Assembly (NCBI RefSeq): GCF_051014445.1
Contig: NC_135137.1
Location: 29,575,501 to 29,639,500, forward strand
Source of the DNA: Colletes latitarsis
Lineage: Eukaryota; Arthropoda; Insecta; Hymenoptera; Colletidae
Length of the DNA stretch: 64,000 nucleotides
Direction of reading: 5' to 3'
Below the pieces are notes generated by a model, which saw only the letters and a list, made by a program, of their open reading frames with translations, did no database searches and was not told where the DNA came from. This document shows positions 40,288-52,400 of the stretch, piece by piece; position 1 is the stretch's first letter; every line of letters begins with the position of its first letter. The translations under genes and the position numbers were made by a program.

Positions 40288-40480
40288 CGTCAGGATTGGT
40301 GAAGTAACCCCAGGTGGGGGTCGCCGTGGCCGCCGATTGGAGGACCACGGCCAGAATACTGAGGGCCAGAGCACCAGCGGCGCCTCGCGCCGCGACGGCG
40401 CGCTTTTCGCTTCGCTGCGGATCGGTAGTCGTCGTGGCGACCGCCCTTACGTCTTGACGGTTGCTCGAATCGGTTGCCAT
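40288..40480 (-). CDS. First coding exon of a claudin/PMP22-like tetraspan membrane protein
   Basis: The exon starts at an ATG in good context (A at -3, G at +4) with an in-frame TGA two codons upstream, so the start is firm. It encodes 64 residues plus one base and ends at a perfect GTGAGT donor (phase 1). The N-terminal 33 residues are polar and basic (Gln, Thr, Arg, Lys), then a hydrophobic segment at about 34-54 (ALALSILAVVLQSAATAT) leads into TPTWGYFTNPD. A basic tail, a first membrane segment and an early extracellular Trp fit the start of claudin/PMP22/Clc-like four-helix proteins of septate junctions and related membranes. The diagnostic GLW-C-C loop would be in the next exon, which I could not find at lower coordinates; it may be far away or outside the window. 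Family assignment is inference from this first helix only. The exon sits inside a strong CpG island, as expected near a promoter. Confidence 0.78.
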
Positions 40481-42340
40481 TCTTCATGCCGTTCCCGTGT
40501 CTCGTCGATCTCGTGCGCCACGCAACAATTCGTCGATCGGCCTCCTCCGGGTTCACCTTCCCTCCGCGCGTATATCTCTGTCCAGTCGATTCACCGTACG
40601 ACACTCTTCCGCGCCACTGGGTGCTTCTTTACGTCGGTTCGATCATTTACCGATATCCTTGCGCGTATCAAGGTCGACTAATTACATCGACGACAAACAT
40701 CGCGTCGTCGAGGCGCTCGATGATCGAATCTCGCACACTCCCCGATGTCACGTACCGCCTCGCGTATGGATAGGCGCGTGCATGCACGCAATCGATAGTT
40801 CCAAGTGGGAGAGAAAGTAAAGGGGTAGGGGAGAGGTGTATCGGTCTTAGGCGAATTCCACGTTCCCGTGTCGCTGTTTCTTTCTTTCTTTCTCGAACGT
40901 GCGAACGAAGACGAAGCGAAGACCATACTCCACCTTTATATCGCGTGTCTGTCCCTCTCTCGCTTCCTCCCTTTTCAGCTAAAACCCTTCTCCTGTATAT
41001 ACGCGCGTTACCTCGTGGTTCCAGCCCGAGACCACTCGGGAACCGGTTTTTGCGATGCGCGAAGCGGCATTGGCTAAAAATAAAAGCGCCTCGGATTCTC
41101 TCTCCGGCGCTCCTCCATTCGACTCCCGCGATTTTCTGGTCACCTTGTAGGTTACCGCGTCGGGGATCTTCCGGGTGCACCCACTCTCGGTTAAACTATC
41201 CAGCGTTCGATCGAATCTCCCGCGGGCTCGTCCGATCAACGATCGCGTTCACCGCCTGTCATCGCGATTTGTCGTACGACCAAGATGGCGCGCCGGAATA
41301 TAGTGCTTCCCGAATAACTCGAGGCCGTTCATTCTCACGTTCGTTCTCTCGTTCCACCCAGCAGTCGTTGCTTTCACGGCATCCTCGTCGAACCAGTCGA
41401 AACGCCGTACGACATCGATCGTGTTCGCGAATGCACGAAGCTCGGAGGCGCTGTCGGTTCGCTAGGTTAGGTTCGTGCGCGCTGGAAATACGAACGGTTT
41501 GATATTTACCGTGGCGCTATATCGATCGCGCGGGGATACACTCGCTTCATTTCGTGCCGCGTCTTTCTCTACGAGTTTCGCAACCGCGTGCTGCGAACTC
41601 GTATCCGCATCAGAGCCACCGTTGGAATCCTCTTTCACTTCACCAGTCGACACGTCAAACCATCTCGAACCGATTCAAAATCTCCCCGTCGTCGTTCTAC
41701 GCACGTTGTTTCCCGCTCTTTCCGCGGGGCGCTTTCGTTTCGCGAGGCGCACTCTACGTCTCACGTACGAACCGTACGTACGATGTCACTGTGTCACGAG
41801 CTCACACGCACACGCGTCGATAACAGGTTCTCGATCGAATTCGAGACCTGCCCGGCACTCGGTACGCTCGCTCGTACGCGCGAAACGACACGACGACACC
41901 AGAATTTCCGCCTGCGCGAGTTTTCCGTCGTACCGTGCGTGGAACGGAGAAAAAAGACTTATACGGAACGACAATATACATACGTAACGCGTAAACAGCC
42001 GAGCCGCGAGATGTTTGTACTTGCGTATTCCAGCCGCGCTGCCGTGCGTAGGAGACACTGGTGGAGCGAGAGAGACGGCAAACGAGAGACGAAGGGCGTA
42101 CGAGGGGGACGAGAACAGAGAGAAACAATACACATACGCGAGCCTGCGCGCTGCGCGGCATACTGAGGCGACCGGCACCGTCAAGCTGACTCGAATGCTC
42201 CGCGCTGCCGTGGCTCCTCCTTCCCTCTCGCTCGCACCAATGACCGCAGCCACTACCCATCGACCTTTCTCTCTCTCACCCTGCCTCGGTCTCCCTTCCT
42301 CTGCGCTTGGATTTGCATCGCCGTCGTGTTTTCGTACCGT
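40481..42340 (-). promoter_or_regulatory. CpG-rich promoter and 5' UTR region of the claudin-like gene
   Basis: This is the longest GC- and CpG-rich stretch in the window, directly upstream (minus strand) of the claudin-like start codon. It has GA/CT-rich runs (about 42060-42125 and 42268-42282) and an AAGATGGCG motif at 41283-41291 of the YY1/Pho type often found in promoters. Long open frames occur on both strands in several phases, as expected from high GC, and none looks like a protein. I cannot place the transcription start. It could also serve a divergent plus-strand transcript, but no plus-strand exon is evident. Confidence 0.5.
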
Positions 42341-42354
42341 ACGACGTACGCCCG

Positions 42355-42585
42355 TTACAATTGCATTCTTGGAAGAAGATACTTCAACGGGCGTGCATTT
42401 TTTACGGCCAACTCGGACGCTTAATTAGGAACGACGAATTAATTAGTTTACGATTAACGTTCCGTCGGTGATTCGATAAGGCGCGAACGCGCAATGCTCC
42501 CTCGACGTACTCGATGCTAATTGATGAGTAACGAGTGAAGTTGGAAGAATCGTTCTACCGAAATAACCAACGCGATCTATGTATG
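42355..42585 (+). repeat. 230-bp direct repeat, left copy
   Basis: This begins TTACAATTGCATTC and ends near CCAACGCGATCTATG. Its partner at 44163-44398 is in the same orientation and clearly homologous throughout, with shared blocks such as ATGCTAATTGATGAGTAACG and TTAGTTTACGATTAA. This copy forms the outer edge of the CpG island. The copies differ by many substitutions and small indels, so the duplication is not recent. Confidence 0.85.
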
Positions 42586-44162
42586 CTTATTTGTTGACCC
42601 TTTTACGAGGGAAACATTGCGATCGTATATCGAGTCAAACTCGACGTATGATTTCTGGAGTACTGTTATATCCTCGTAATATTATTTTATTAGTATTTGT
42701 AATTTTTATTGGACGTCTGCACTTTTCAGTGACGTTTTATTACGTGAAAATGTGCATTTAAATATTTAAGCTTTTATTGTTTATGTGTGTTGTCAATGTG
42801 TGATATTTTTGTAAACACTCTTTAACCTGGAGGAAGGACTTTTTCTCGCATATTTCGCAAAAATATGTTGCTTTTCTTCCCCTAAATAACTCATAAATCG
42901 ATACTCTTTCATATTTTTAAGTGCTACCTTCACAAAAGTTGCCAATTAAAGATATAACTGTTTCTCGAATAAATTTTAAACAGTTTAATATTGTTGTATT
43001 TATATTCCATTTTATATAATATATAAGTATTTAGAGAACAGACTTCTATTCCCCAGAAAAACAGTTTACGTCACCATTTACCAAGTAAATCTTGCTATAT
43101 CGCGTAGGAGGTGACAAACTTTTCAGTTTTAATATCAGTTGTATTTTTAAGAATATGAGTTTTAATATCAGTAAACTTTGTGTGATATGTTCTTTTCAAA
43201 ATAGACGTTCCTGAAGATTGCACAGTTTATTACACAACAAATCAAACACCTGCCTTAAAAAATGGAGATAGATAAAAAAAATATGTTTACAACCCGTGAA
43301 ACAATCAATGATTCGATGGCGTATACAAATAGTTAAAAAATGATACACTGGACACGGAGAAGAACAAATAGGGACGCGTCTACTTCAACTCGTAAAACAA
43401 AATGAAGACTTCCGGTCGAAGGAATAAGCTCAGTGGAACAGTGATAGACAAGTTGCGTATTTATTATGGATTCGTAGAAATTGTGACTCTGTAGAAGTGA
43501 TGAGGTATGCAATCTGAGCCCCGTTCAACCACCATCTCTCAAATGACAAGCAACCGCAACATGAGAAATGTCCTCCAGGCTTTCACTCTTAGTGTTCGTG
43601 ACAGAAGGCGAAGGCAGAGGGCAAGTTGGTCAGATATAAATGTGATTATAAATCGCTTCAACCAGATTCTAAAGGTAATCAGACCCATTTATGAAGATCT
43701 CAGCACAGATATTTTATTGGACCGTTGTATGAGGGGATACACTCAAAATAATAGTGAAAATCTAAACAATTTTATATGGAAAGTATCGCCAAAAATAATT
43801 CACTCCAAAATCCGACTTTTTGGTCAAAATTATACTTGTTGCTACGAATCATTGCTATTTTTTGAAGAATATTTCTAAAATTGGCTATAACAAGTACTGC
43901 TTTTATTCATTTAGTTTAATCTAAAATTTGTTTTTCTTATTTCTAAAAAAAGTAGGCTTAGCAGGACAACTGTAAAGATTGCAATTAAATATCTTTCCTC
44001 TTGAGAATTTAAACATTATTGTGTACAAAATGGCTTTCATTGTTTTTTATGAAATGCAATTTTACTCGTAATAAAACTTTATTAATTTTGATTTTTTTTA
44101 AACGTTCCAAAGATGTGCAAATCTTTAAACGGTTGATCCTTTTATATTTCTGATGTATAACC
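42586..44162 (+). other. Spacer between the 230-bp repeats
   Basis: AT-rich apart from the transposase fragment at 43414-43878. I see no clear terminal inverted repeats at its edges. Confidence 0.5.
43414..43878 (+). pseudogene. Decayed MULE-type (Mutator-like) transposase fragment
   Basis: Three consecutive segments in different frames resemble a transposase-related family widespread in arthropods that carries a Mutator-like domain. Segment one (43414-43473) reads GRRNKLSGTVIDKLRIYYGF. A frameshift follows and segment two (43473-43514) reads RRNCDSVEVMRYAI before a TGA. Segment three (43507-43878) is open for 123 codons. Its residues 58-66 IRPIYEDLS, 70-74 LLDRC, 79-87 TQNNSENLN and 89-96 FIWKVSPK match the usual IYEDLS, LLERC, TQN-NESFN and W-PK pattern of the family. 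The part between RRNCDSVE and IRPIYEDLS, where the family usually has a Cys/Trp-rich stretch, is not recognisable. The frameshift, stop and missing part show it is dead. It lies between direct repeats at 42355 and 44163. Family naming is from memory of the motif set. Confidence 0.72.
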
Positions 44163-44398
44163 TTTACAATTGCATCCTTTGAAAGAGAAACTCTCGAGGC
44201 ATGCATTTTTCACGGGCAATTTGGATGCTTAATTGGGAACGACGAATACATTAGTTTACGATTAATGTACCGTCAGTAATTCGCTAAGGAGCGAGGCGCA
44301 ATGTTGCCTCGACTTGCTCGATGCTAATTGATGAGTAACGAGTACAGTTGTTGAAATGAAATCAGTCTACCGAATGGTTAACGCGTTCTATATTTATT
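44163..44398 (+). repeat. 230-bp direct repeat, right copy
   Basis: Second copy of the repeat at 42355-42585, 1.8 kb downstream. Together they bracket the transposase fragment. The copy has drifted toward AT (for example AACGTTCCGTCGG has become AATGTACCGTCAG), consistent with it lying outside the CpG island. Confidence 0.85.
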
Positions 44399-44561
44399 CA
44401 TTAAATTTATTTCACTGACGCATTTGTTGTGTGTAATAATGAATTTTGAATTTAACATCTTTCTTTTAGAGTTTAATATGTTGTATATTACTTAAAACGA
44501 TAAGTATACGTATATAATAGTAGAATGACAAATGCAAATATGTTTTATTTTGATATACGTA

Positions 44562-45595
44562 CAGAGTGTTCGGCCACACCTGGGAAAAAATTTTAATGGG
44601 AGATTCCAGAAGCCAAAATGAGACGAAAATGAAGGATACTAATTTGTTAATTGAGGCTTCGTTAAAATGTTATAGAAACATTTCGGTAAAGAATTTTTTT
44701 CTCGAAAGGGCGTAGGATTTTGGAGGTATGTATATTCACCAAAAATGATTGTAATTGATCCCCGCAACCAAAAATAATTTTTCCAGAATTAATAAAAAAT
44801 TTTTTTTTTCGTCGAAAAATTTAGGCACCTACCCCCTGTCGATATTTCTTAAAAATTACTTTTTCATTTTTAGTAATTTTGTTTGACGCCCTACAGAAAA
44901 GTTGTCTAATACTTTTTTGTAGGTACCTATGAGCTCTACTTCAGAAAAGAATTTTAATGAGATACATTCACTATTGTAGGAGTTATGGACATTTGAAAAT
45001 TGGACCATTTTTATGGGGTTTTTCTTATTTTGCGGAGTCCAGGAACAACTTTTCGAATATTTTTGGAATTTCTATATATTGTCCATCAAAATACGCGTTA
45101 TTTGCTTTTTTAAACATTAAAATCGTCCAATCCGTTCAGAAGTTATGACATTTTAAAGATTCACATGAAATTTCGGGGAAGCATTTCTGGCCTTACATTA
45201 AATTTTCGGAAATGAATTTTTTTCTCGAAAATACGTAGGATTTCGAAGGTATCTGTATTCACCAAAAATGATTGTAATTGACCCTTGTAACCAAAAATAA
45301 TTTTTTTAGAACAATTTGAAATTTTTTAATTTCGCCGAAAACTTCCAGCACCTAATCGAATTTTTTTCTCGAAAATGAGTAGGATTTCAGGACTATGTCT
45401 ATTCACCAAAAATGATTGTAATTGACCCCTGCAAGTGAAAATAATTTTTCCAGAACGATTTGAAATTTTTGAATTTAATTGTTAATAACTTTTCAACGAA
45501 GGCTCAGTCAACAAATTACTATCCTTGATTTTCATCTTATTTTGGCCTCTAGAATCTTCCATTAAAATTTTTCCCAAGGATGGTCGAACACCCTG
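44562..45595. mobile_element. Same TIR element family, copy C
   Basis: Same orientation and plan as the copy at 37316: inverted termini of about 115 bp (left CAGAGTGTTCGGCC, right end CACCCTG), TA on both sides (44560-44561, 45596-45597), internal 115-bp repeats and the core with AGGAGTTATGGAC. A short open frame across the core is shared with copy D but is only a by-product of low stop density. Confidence 0.88.
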
Positions 45596-48500
45596 TATTA
45601 GAGAAAATATGAAGTTATGATATTATACTAAAATCGTCTTGCAGAAAGACTAAAGTATTGCGTCTCAAATGGCGTACGTATTTGTTATTGCAATATTCTT
45701 CGACACATGAAAAATGTATGACAAATGCAAATTCCCATTCGTCGTATTATTTTTAAATTATGATAATTTCTTGAAGATCAAGTCGCCTCAATTTAACCTT
45801 TCACATATTAAAATATACATGAAAGATAAATTAAGTAATGCTGTTTCTGAATAAAATAAATAATACAGTTTTTATATTATTGTTAATAAACACTGATAAA
45901 AGTTGCGAGGAATTAGTTTGATATATTCCTTAATTCTATATCTATGCTAAATTAATTTTTAAAGTAAACATGGGTTGCATCTCATTTATATAATTTATTA
46001 ATTATCGATTTTGGTCTCCCATACACGCCATTTTACCAACATTTGGACATTAATGAACACTCCCTTTTCCCAATTAGCTCGCTAAATCGTCGTTTTATTG
46101 TAATATATGTAGACATGTTACGCGATTGACCCGGTACTTAGTGACATAACAATCATCCCTCTTTGTGTTTCGTTGTGTACATTTATTATCTTCATTAAAA
46201 CCATATTAATGCAGTAAGAACATGAAATGTTGGATATTTGGTATTACAATATTACGCTCAATGACATTGAATGTAACAAGCCATATTCATTAACTAATTG
46301 CTTTCTTTACATATAAAAATTAACTAATCGCTTTTTGTAGATATAAAATTTCTTTAAAGAGACAAAATATGGATCCTGTTTAATATCCAGATTCTTTTAT
46401 TAAAATTTTTATTGGCATAGCAGGTGGTCTCTTGCACGTTTCATTTAACTCCCAACAGTAATTTATGCAAACGAAGTCCAAAATTGTTGAATTTAAAGCG
46501 AAGCACGTGTTCCAGACTTCGAGCAAACGGCGCCGCGATATTTACATTATGATGATTGCACGTGACGCAAAATTGTTCATGATGTCGACTGTTGATGTAC
46601 GATGTGGAGGATAATAAAAGCTTCACATCGCGAATTTATATTGCCTTTTGCGAACGAAAGGAAGAATACGCGCGAAGAACGGACAAGAGGAAAGCCAGGT
46701 TGCGCTTATAACGCGTCGGGTGGTTTACAAGCCACTAAAACTGTCGTCATTGATAAATCAGTTTACACGTTGCTTGTTTGCAATTCCTTGCGGACGTGTA
46801 ATTATTCGTACGATCGTTATTTACGATTTAGTAAAGGGACTATTTTCGAATTAATATTGTTAAGAATAAACTTTAAAGTAAACTAATTTCCACGTTCTGT
46901 CATGCGTTCCAACAATTCTACATGAGAAGTTGAAGCTAGCTGGCATTCCACACTATCAGTGAAACAGAATTTTTTTTATCGTAACAGCTGGATTGCTAGA
47001 GAAAGAACATTACTGAGATTCCAATTGATCGTATGAAAGTAAATAGTTTATCGAGAAATTTGTGTTGTACATATATTGGTTACTACTTCTCAACACATAG
47101 AAGTAGAATCTATCATAAAATGAGCTTTTATCTTATTAATCTCAAAGTTTCAAATGTTTTTATTATACCAGTCTTTGACACGAATACAAAAGTTTCAACC
47201 GTTCAAATACACTACGATACGGTGGCGAATTATGTCAACATAGGGTTTAAGGAGAGTTCAACGCCAACAGAGATCAAACGACCATGAATTTTTATTAGAT
47301 TGATGTGCTGACCCTCGAAATTATGTTCATATTTTATAGAACATTCCACAAGCATCGTAAGTCGCCATGGAAGCAACAAATGTTCGAATACATTACGTAA
47401 GACATTTTAAACAGTACATGATTATTGCACAAACATTTATAACCGTAAAAATGAAATCCTTTTTTGATCGTTAACTGCGAACATCTTATTCGGTATGTCT
47501 GTATCATCAAAGTGTAAATACGACTGGATCGACTTTTATAGCGTTTAAAGTCTGTTCCATTAGAATTTAAGCTGCTCTTAGATAACGAATCCTCATTGCA
47601 CTCAATTTGATTCACGATTTTATCTAACTCATTCTCGTGGTTAATAATTCATACACTTTATAACCTCTAGTCGTGTGTTCCTCTCGCGTAGAAAATAACT
47701 TCCAAAACGTTAACGATTGTGCAATCTACGGAATGCATTCCGTAATAAAAGTTTATAAATATTTTACGTCTTTACGAATTTATGTACAATCTTTACCTCC
47801 AGACTGGTTTATTATGTACGATATTAAGTGCCTCTGCACGGTTTACATTTCATTAGATTTTTTCACCCTGCAAGTAATTTTCATTGCTTTATTTTATACT
47901 TCGACTATGCAAAATAAAATTATTTGATAGTTCTTCGTCGTATAAAAACTTTTTCTTTTTTTCTTTGTAATGTATATCATTCTATTGATAGCTTTAAAGG
48001 TAGTCATAAATGAATACGAATAATAAGTGGCACGTGTTCGTTCGATGTCGTTGATTTTACGGTTGCAAAAATATTGTGTAGTATTATTATAAAATACTAT
48101 CAAAAGATATGAAAAGTAATACAATTTAAATATCATTAATGATCACTCATGGGACACAGTCACTGAAAAAATTAGTCCAAACCTTATTTCTGATTTTAAA
48201 TGAAACTTACAATTAGCTTAAATTGAGATATAGCTGGCTGTGTTGTTATGACGTGTGTTATTTTTATATTTGACGTTTGAGAATTATTTGTAACGATGAA
48301 AATGGAATGACCTAGAACTATTTAATCGCGGAAGTGAAACGATACCCCGTACGTTTCACACACAACAAGAAGTAAAATTCACTGCTACGCGTAATGCCGG
48401 CAATTCAAGAAATTAACGCGAACAAAATACGTGCTTAAACACTTCTGACTTAATGCGCCAAGCATATCTCCACCCTCTTTCTCTCGCTGAGCGCGGAGGA

Positions 48501-50210
48501 ATTTCCGTTCGGCTGTAACTGTAATTAAAATTATCATACAATGCACCGGCAGAGTTTAAACAATTATCACACAGAGGCCCGGCTAATGAAGTACGTACTG
48601 TTACGAATACGTTAATTAACATTTCTATGCACGCGTATTAATCGTTTACGGAATCTCTCGAATTCCATGGAGAAGTACGGAATTCCCTTGACGAAGCTCC
48701 GAATAGATTTCGATTAAAAGGGTGGATGAAATCGATTGAAAGGGTGGAAAATCCACGTAAAGTTAAGTTAATTTAAAATCACGCCTACGAGTCTTTATCG
48801 CATTTCACGGTACTACGATATAACGAACTCTTTAATTAACGTTTGAATATTTACGGAAAGTTAATTACGAATGATACGTGGTCTGGGAGCTTGTCGCGAA
48901 GGCTCGATAGAGAATGACGCAAACGTGTATTAGCGACGGTGGATGCACGATGTATGATAGATAAACTAATTAATATTATCCCGTAAGTAACCGTGCAACG
49001 CGATTCGCTTGTACAGATTATCCTTCGCGTATTCACGACAAGTTAACTAATAATAACGTCCATTCATCGGCCAGGGCGTGGTGGAATGCGGCGTCGTATC
49101 CTAGTAAAATTATGATTTCCGTGGTAACAACGATGCTTCGGGGCAATAAACTTCCCGCTGTTACGTTAGTATAGAATTCTGGTTTGTTTTAATAAAATAT
49201 TCACTCTTAAATATTAACGCGTTCATTACCATGCATCTTCATTTTACCACTTATATTTATACTTTATTTGAAAACCGAACAGAGAAAATCAGATTTCCTC
49301 TCATATAATCGATTTGTTTTTAGCTTTGATCTTTAGTGAGTTAAACAACATTCTCAACAAGTTTGTCACGCATAGTTTTACTCTAAAAGGTTATGAAACA
49401 AGCTTGACTCAAGGTCGAAAGTTTAATCCTCGTTTTTAATTTTTGTCGTTTTCTTATTTAACTAATTTTTATCGTTTCTATAATGATTTTGTAAAGCTTC
49501 CTTTGATAACATTTCTGATCATAGCGACGAAGAAATATCGTTAGAATTGATATTTGTAATTATCTAACAATCTTCAACAAATTCAATATCCTTGTTTTTA
49601 CTTGAAATAACAATGTAACGTGACTAATAATTATAATGGACTGCGAGAAAAGTACACATATTAGCCATGATTTCATGCAAATTGATATATTTAATTCATG
49701 AGGAAATAGTGGGGTTAAATGTTCACCTCGTTCTAACACAATTGTAAACAATAGTAGCCTTCATTGTTGGCGACTTTTTAAATTGATTTTGTAATGTACT
49801 ATTTACAAATAAAATGATATGACGTCAACGTAAGTGTAAACGATCGAACTGTTTTGTACTTAATTAGATTAAGTGTCTTTACTCTACCTTTGATTGGAAT
49901 TAAATTGACTCCACCCTAAATGCTACGGAAAAAGTACACTACTCAAAACAATTAGAGGATCAAGTTTCTAGATATTGAAAGAATGAAATATTAGGGAGGA
50001 AAGAAACGTATATTTAATATAAGAATATCATCACTGAGTATCTAGATCCTATTAAATTTTGTCTTCGATATAATTTCATTTTTTATTGTTGATTGTGAAT
50101 GATTAATATTTAATCGTCTCTGACTTTTTAGTTTCAGATTCATTTACCATCAGAAATCAAAAAAATCCCCAAAATTGCCATTTAATTCATTTGGATATAC
50201 TTATATGTAG
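45596..50210. other. AT-rich intergenic stretch, no gene seen
   Basis: Unrecognised frames up to 94 codons. A CpG-richer piece at 48300-49150 without frames could be regulatory. Confidence 0.4.
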
Positions 50211-50212
50211 AT

Positions 50213-50428
50213 AGATTGCAGATGTTTATGCATTTATGGGAAATTTTAATTTTCCAAAAAATTGCAGAATAAACTTAATATGCAAAAATATGAAAAATAC
50301 TTCAAACATGATACGAATTAATACATTTAAGAGTTGAAACTATTCTCTACAAAGCTTCAATTTCGTTAATAAAAATTCCCTTAATAACAATATTATTAAT
50401 TTATTAATTCTCATAAATATCCGCAGTC
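50213..50428. mobile_element. GACTGC-type MITE, copy 2
   Basis: The left end is GATTGCAGATGTTTATGC and the right end TCATAAATATCCGCAGTC, with TA at 50211-50212 and 50429-50430. It is homologous along its length to the copy at 60718 (shared TATGCAAAAATAT and TTTAAG-GTTGA blocks). It is about 216 bp. Confidence 0.85.
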
Positions 50429-50430
50429 TA

Positions 50431-52079
50431 CTTATAGATAATACCATTTATTTTGCAATAAAAATCATAAACATGTAACAGCTATAGTTATATTATTTAC
50501 TTCTACTGGTCACTAAAGCTAGTCAAAAAAACCTAGACAAATAATAAATAATACTAATACGTAATAAAGAATATAAAACATTACATCAAAGAAATTTTTA
50601 AAATTCTTTAAACATTTAATAGTAATCGTATGAAATGTTGATCGAAAGCTACGAAAAGAACATATTAAACATTTTAAAGACCAAGTTCATCCACCTTAGA
50701 ACAATTGATTCCGGACTTGTCCGGAATCCATTCTAACAATCTCCCCTTTCGCAAGACCATGGAAGTTTCTACAAACTCTCGAGTCACCGTGCTCATTTCA
50801 CATTCACTCGATTCATGGCTGAAAAAAGTTAGCCAACTTTTGTATTCTCAATAGCTATTCAAATATAGAAACTTGAATCTAGTCCTTAGACTTTCTTTCC
50901 GTTCCCTCGAGCATTTTTAGACGGTTTTACATAAAAATACTTTGTTACTATAAGAATTTTCTACGCTTCTTCGACAATATTATCAGTCAGAATGTTTTCT
51001 AAATCGTTTCGTCTCTTCTCGAACGCGTCACGGTAGAAACTAAATCGATTACCGCTCTCCAATTGAATAGGAAGTCACCGAGTGTTGATCTGATGTAAGA
51101 TCGAACGATTAATCGATTATGGACGACAAACATCGTTCTAAATGTTTTCGAAACGTAATTAAACGGATCGTTACGTAATTCAAAGTTGTAGCACTGTTTT
51201 GAAAGAACGGATATTGAATATTAACTGGATACTGAAAATAATATTTAATATATTATTTTCAATTCGTTGTACCAGTGATTTCCAAACTTTTTAAGAAGTG
51301 TACCCATAAAAGGAAAAAAAACTTGTTTGATTAGATAAGTGGTAGGTTTAAAATGATTAATACACAAATAGTTTAATGTTCATAAATCCAGCGTTGAAAA
51401 GATAGTTAATTCTTAAATCTATCGGACTTTGATATGAAATTATTAAAAGGAAATATTCATTGTGTAATGTAAGACAATAAATTCGTTGCTATTATTAAAA
51501 TAGAATCGAATTTCCGAATGCTTCTATTTTATCATATTTTATTGTTAAAACGAGTTTTACGCGACACGAATTCAGAGTTCTCAACTATTTCCAGCGGTCA
51601 AACGCCATTAGCTGTTACATCACCATAGATTTGGGACAATGTCTCGTCGTTCTAACGTAAGCATATTCGTGTATAGTGAAAACTTCGTGTTTCCTATTAA
51701 GAACGGAGCACGTACAGAGTACGTAACGCTTTATTATACAGAGAGTACCCGGAGAATGGTCGCAGCAACGACGTCAAGTCGTAGGCAGCTCGACTGAGGC
51801 TCCTCAAGGTTACTCGTTGCACTCTCGCATAGTAATCTTACGCAATAGCACGCCGGGACGAGGTGAAACACACGGGCTAGCTTGGGGGTGTTGCGAGGAC
51901 GACCGACAGCCTCGAACCAACCTGGATTCTGCGAAACTATCACAATATTATAAAACCAACAGAGTTCTCTGCTGAGTTTATCTTAATATTATATTTTAGG
52001 CAATGATAATCGAGCATGAATTAAAATACACAACGTACAATGTATTTTGCTTCTCAGTGCTAAAGAAATTCTGAAGATT
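50431..52079. other. Intergenic, no gene seen
   Basis: A GC-richer stretch at 51700-51940 lacks supported exons. Confidence 0.4.
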
Positions 52080-52400
52080 AGATGTTAAGGAAATTAAATC
52101 TAGATAAGACTATTGAATTTTAAAGAGGCTGTGAATTCAATGAGAAATTATGGGTATGCTAGTTTCCAATTGTCTAAAAGCAAAGTTTCGTTTTAGTGAA
52201 CAATTTGAGATGTTTGGTCTAGGAGCTAAAAAAATTAACTCTCAAGATTAACTATTGAAGAAAACAAATCTAGATGAGACTCTTAAATTTTAAAGAGGCT
52301 GTAAAAATAAATTTAATGAGAAATTTTAGGTATGCTAGTTTCCAACTGTCTAAAAGCAAAGTTTCTTTTTTCGTGGTCAATTTGAGGGGTTTGATCTGAC
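52080..52400 (-). repeat. Inverted copy of the 2.5-kb dispersed repeat
   Basis: On the minus strand this reads TTGGAAACTAGCATACC, TTTCTCATT, CTTTAAAATTCAA and ATCTAGATT in the same order as 2520-2955. It contains two subunits with a 176-bp period (GTATGCTAGTTTCCAA at 52154 and 52330). Confidence 0.75.

Noticed and set aside
40668..42428. Many open frames of 100-192 codons on both strands
   Set aside because: All lie in the CpG island and overlap in several phases. Their Arg/Ser-rich translations show no domain, so they are composition shadows.
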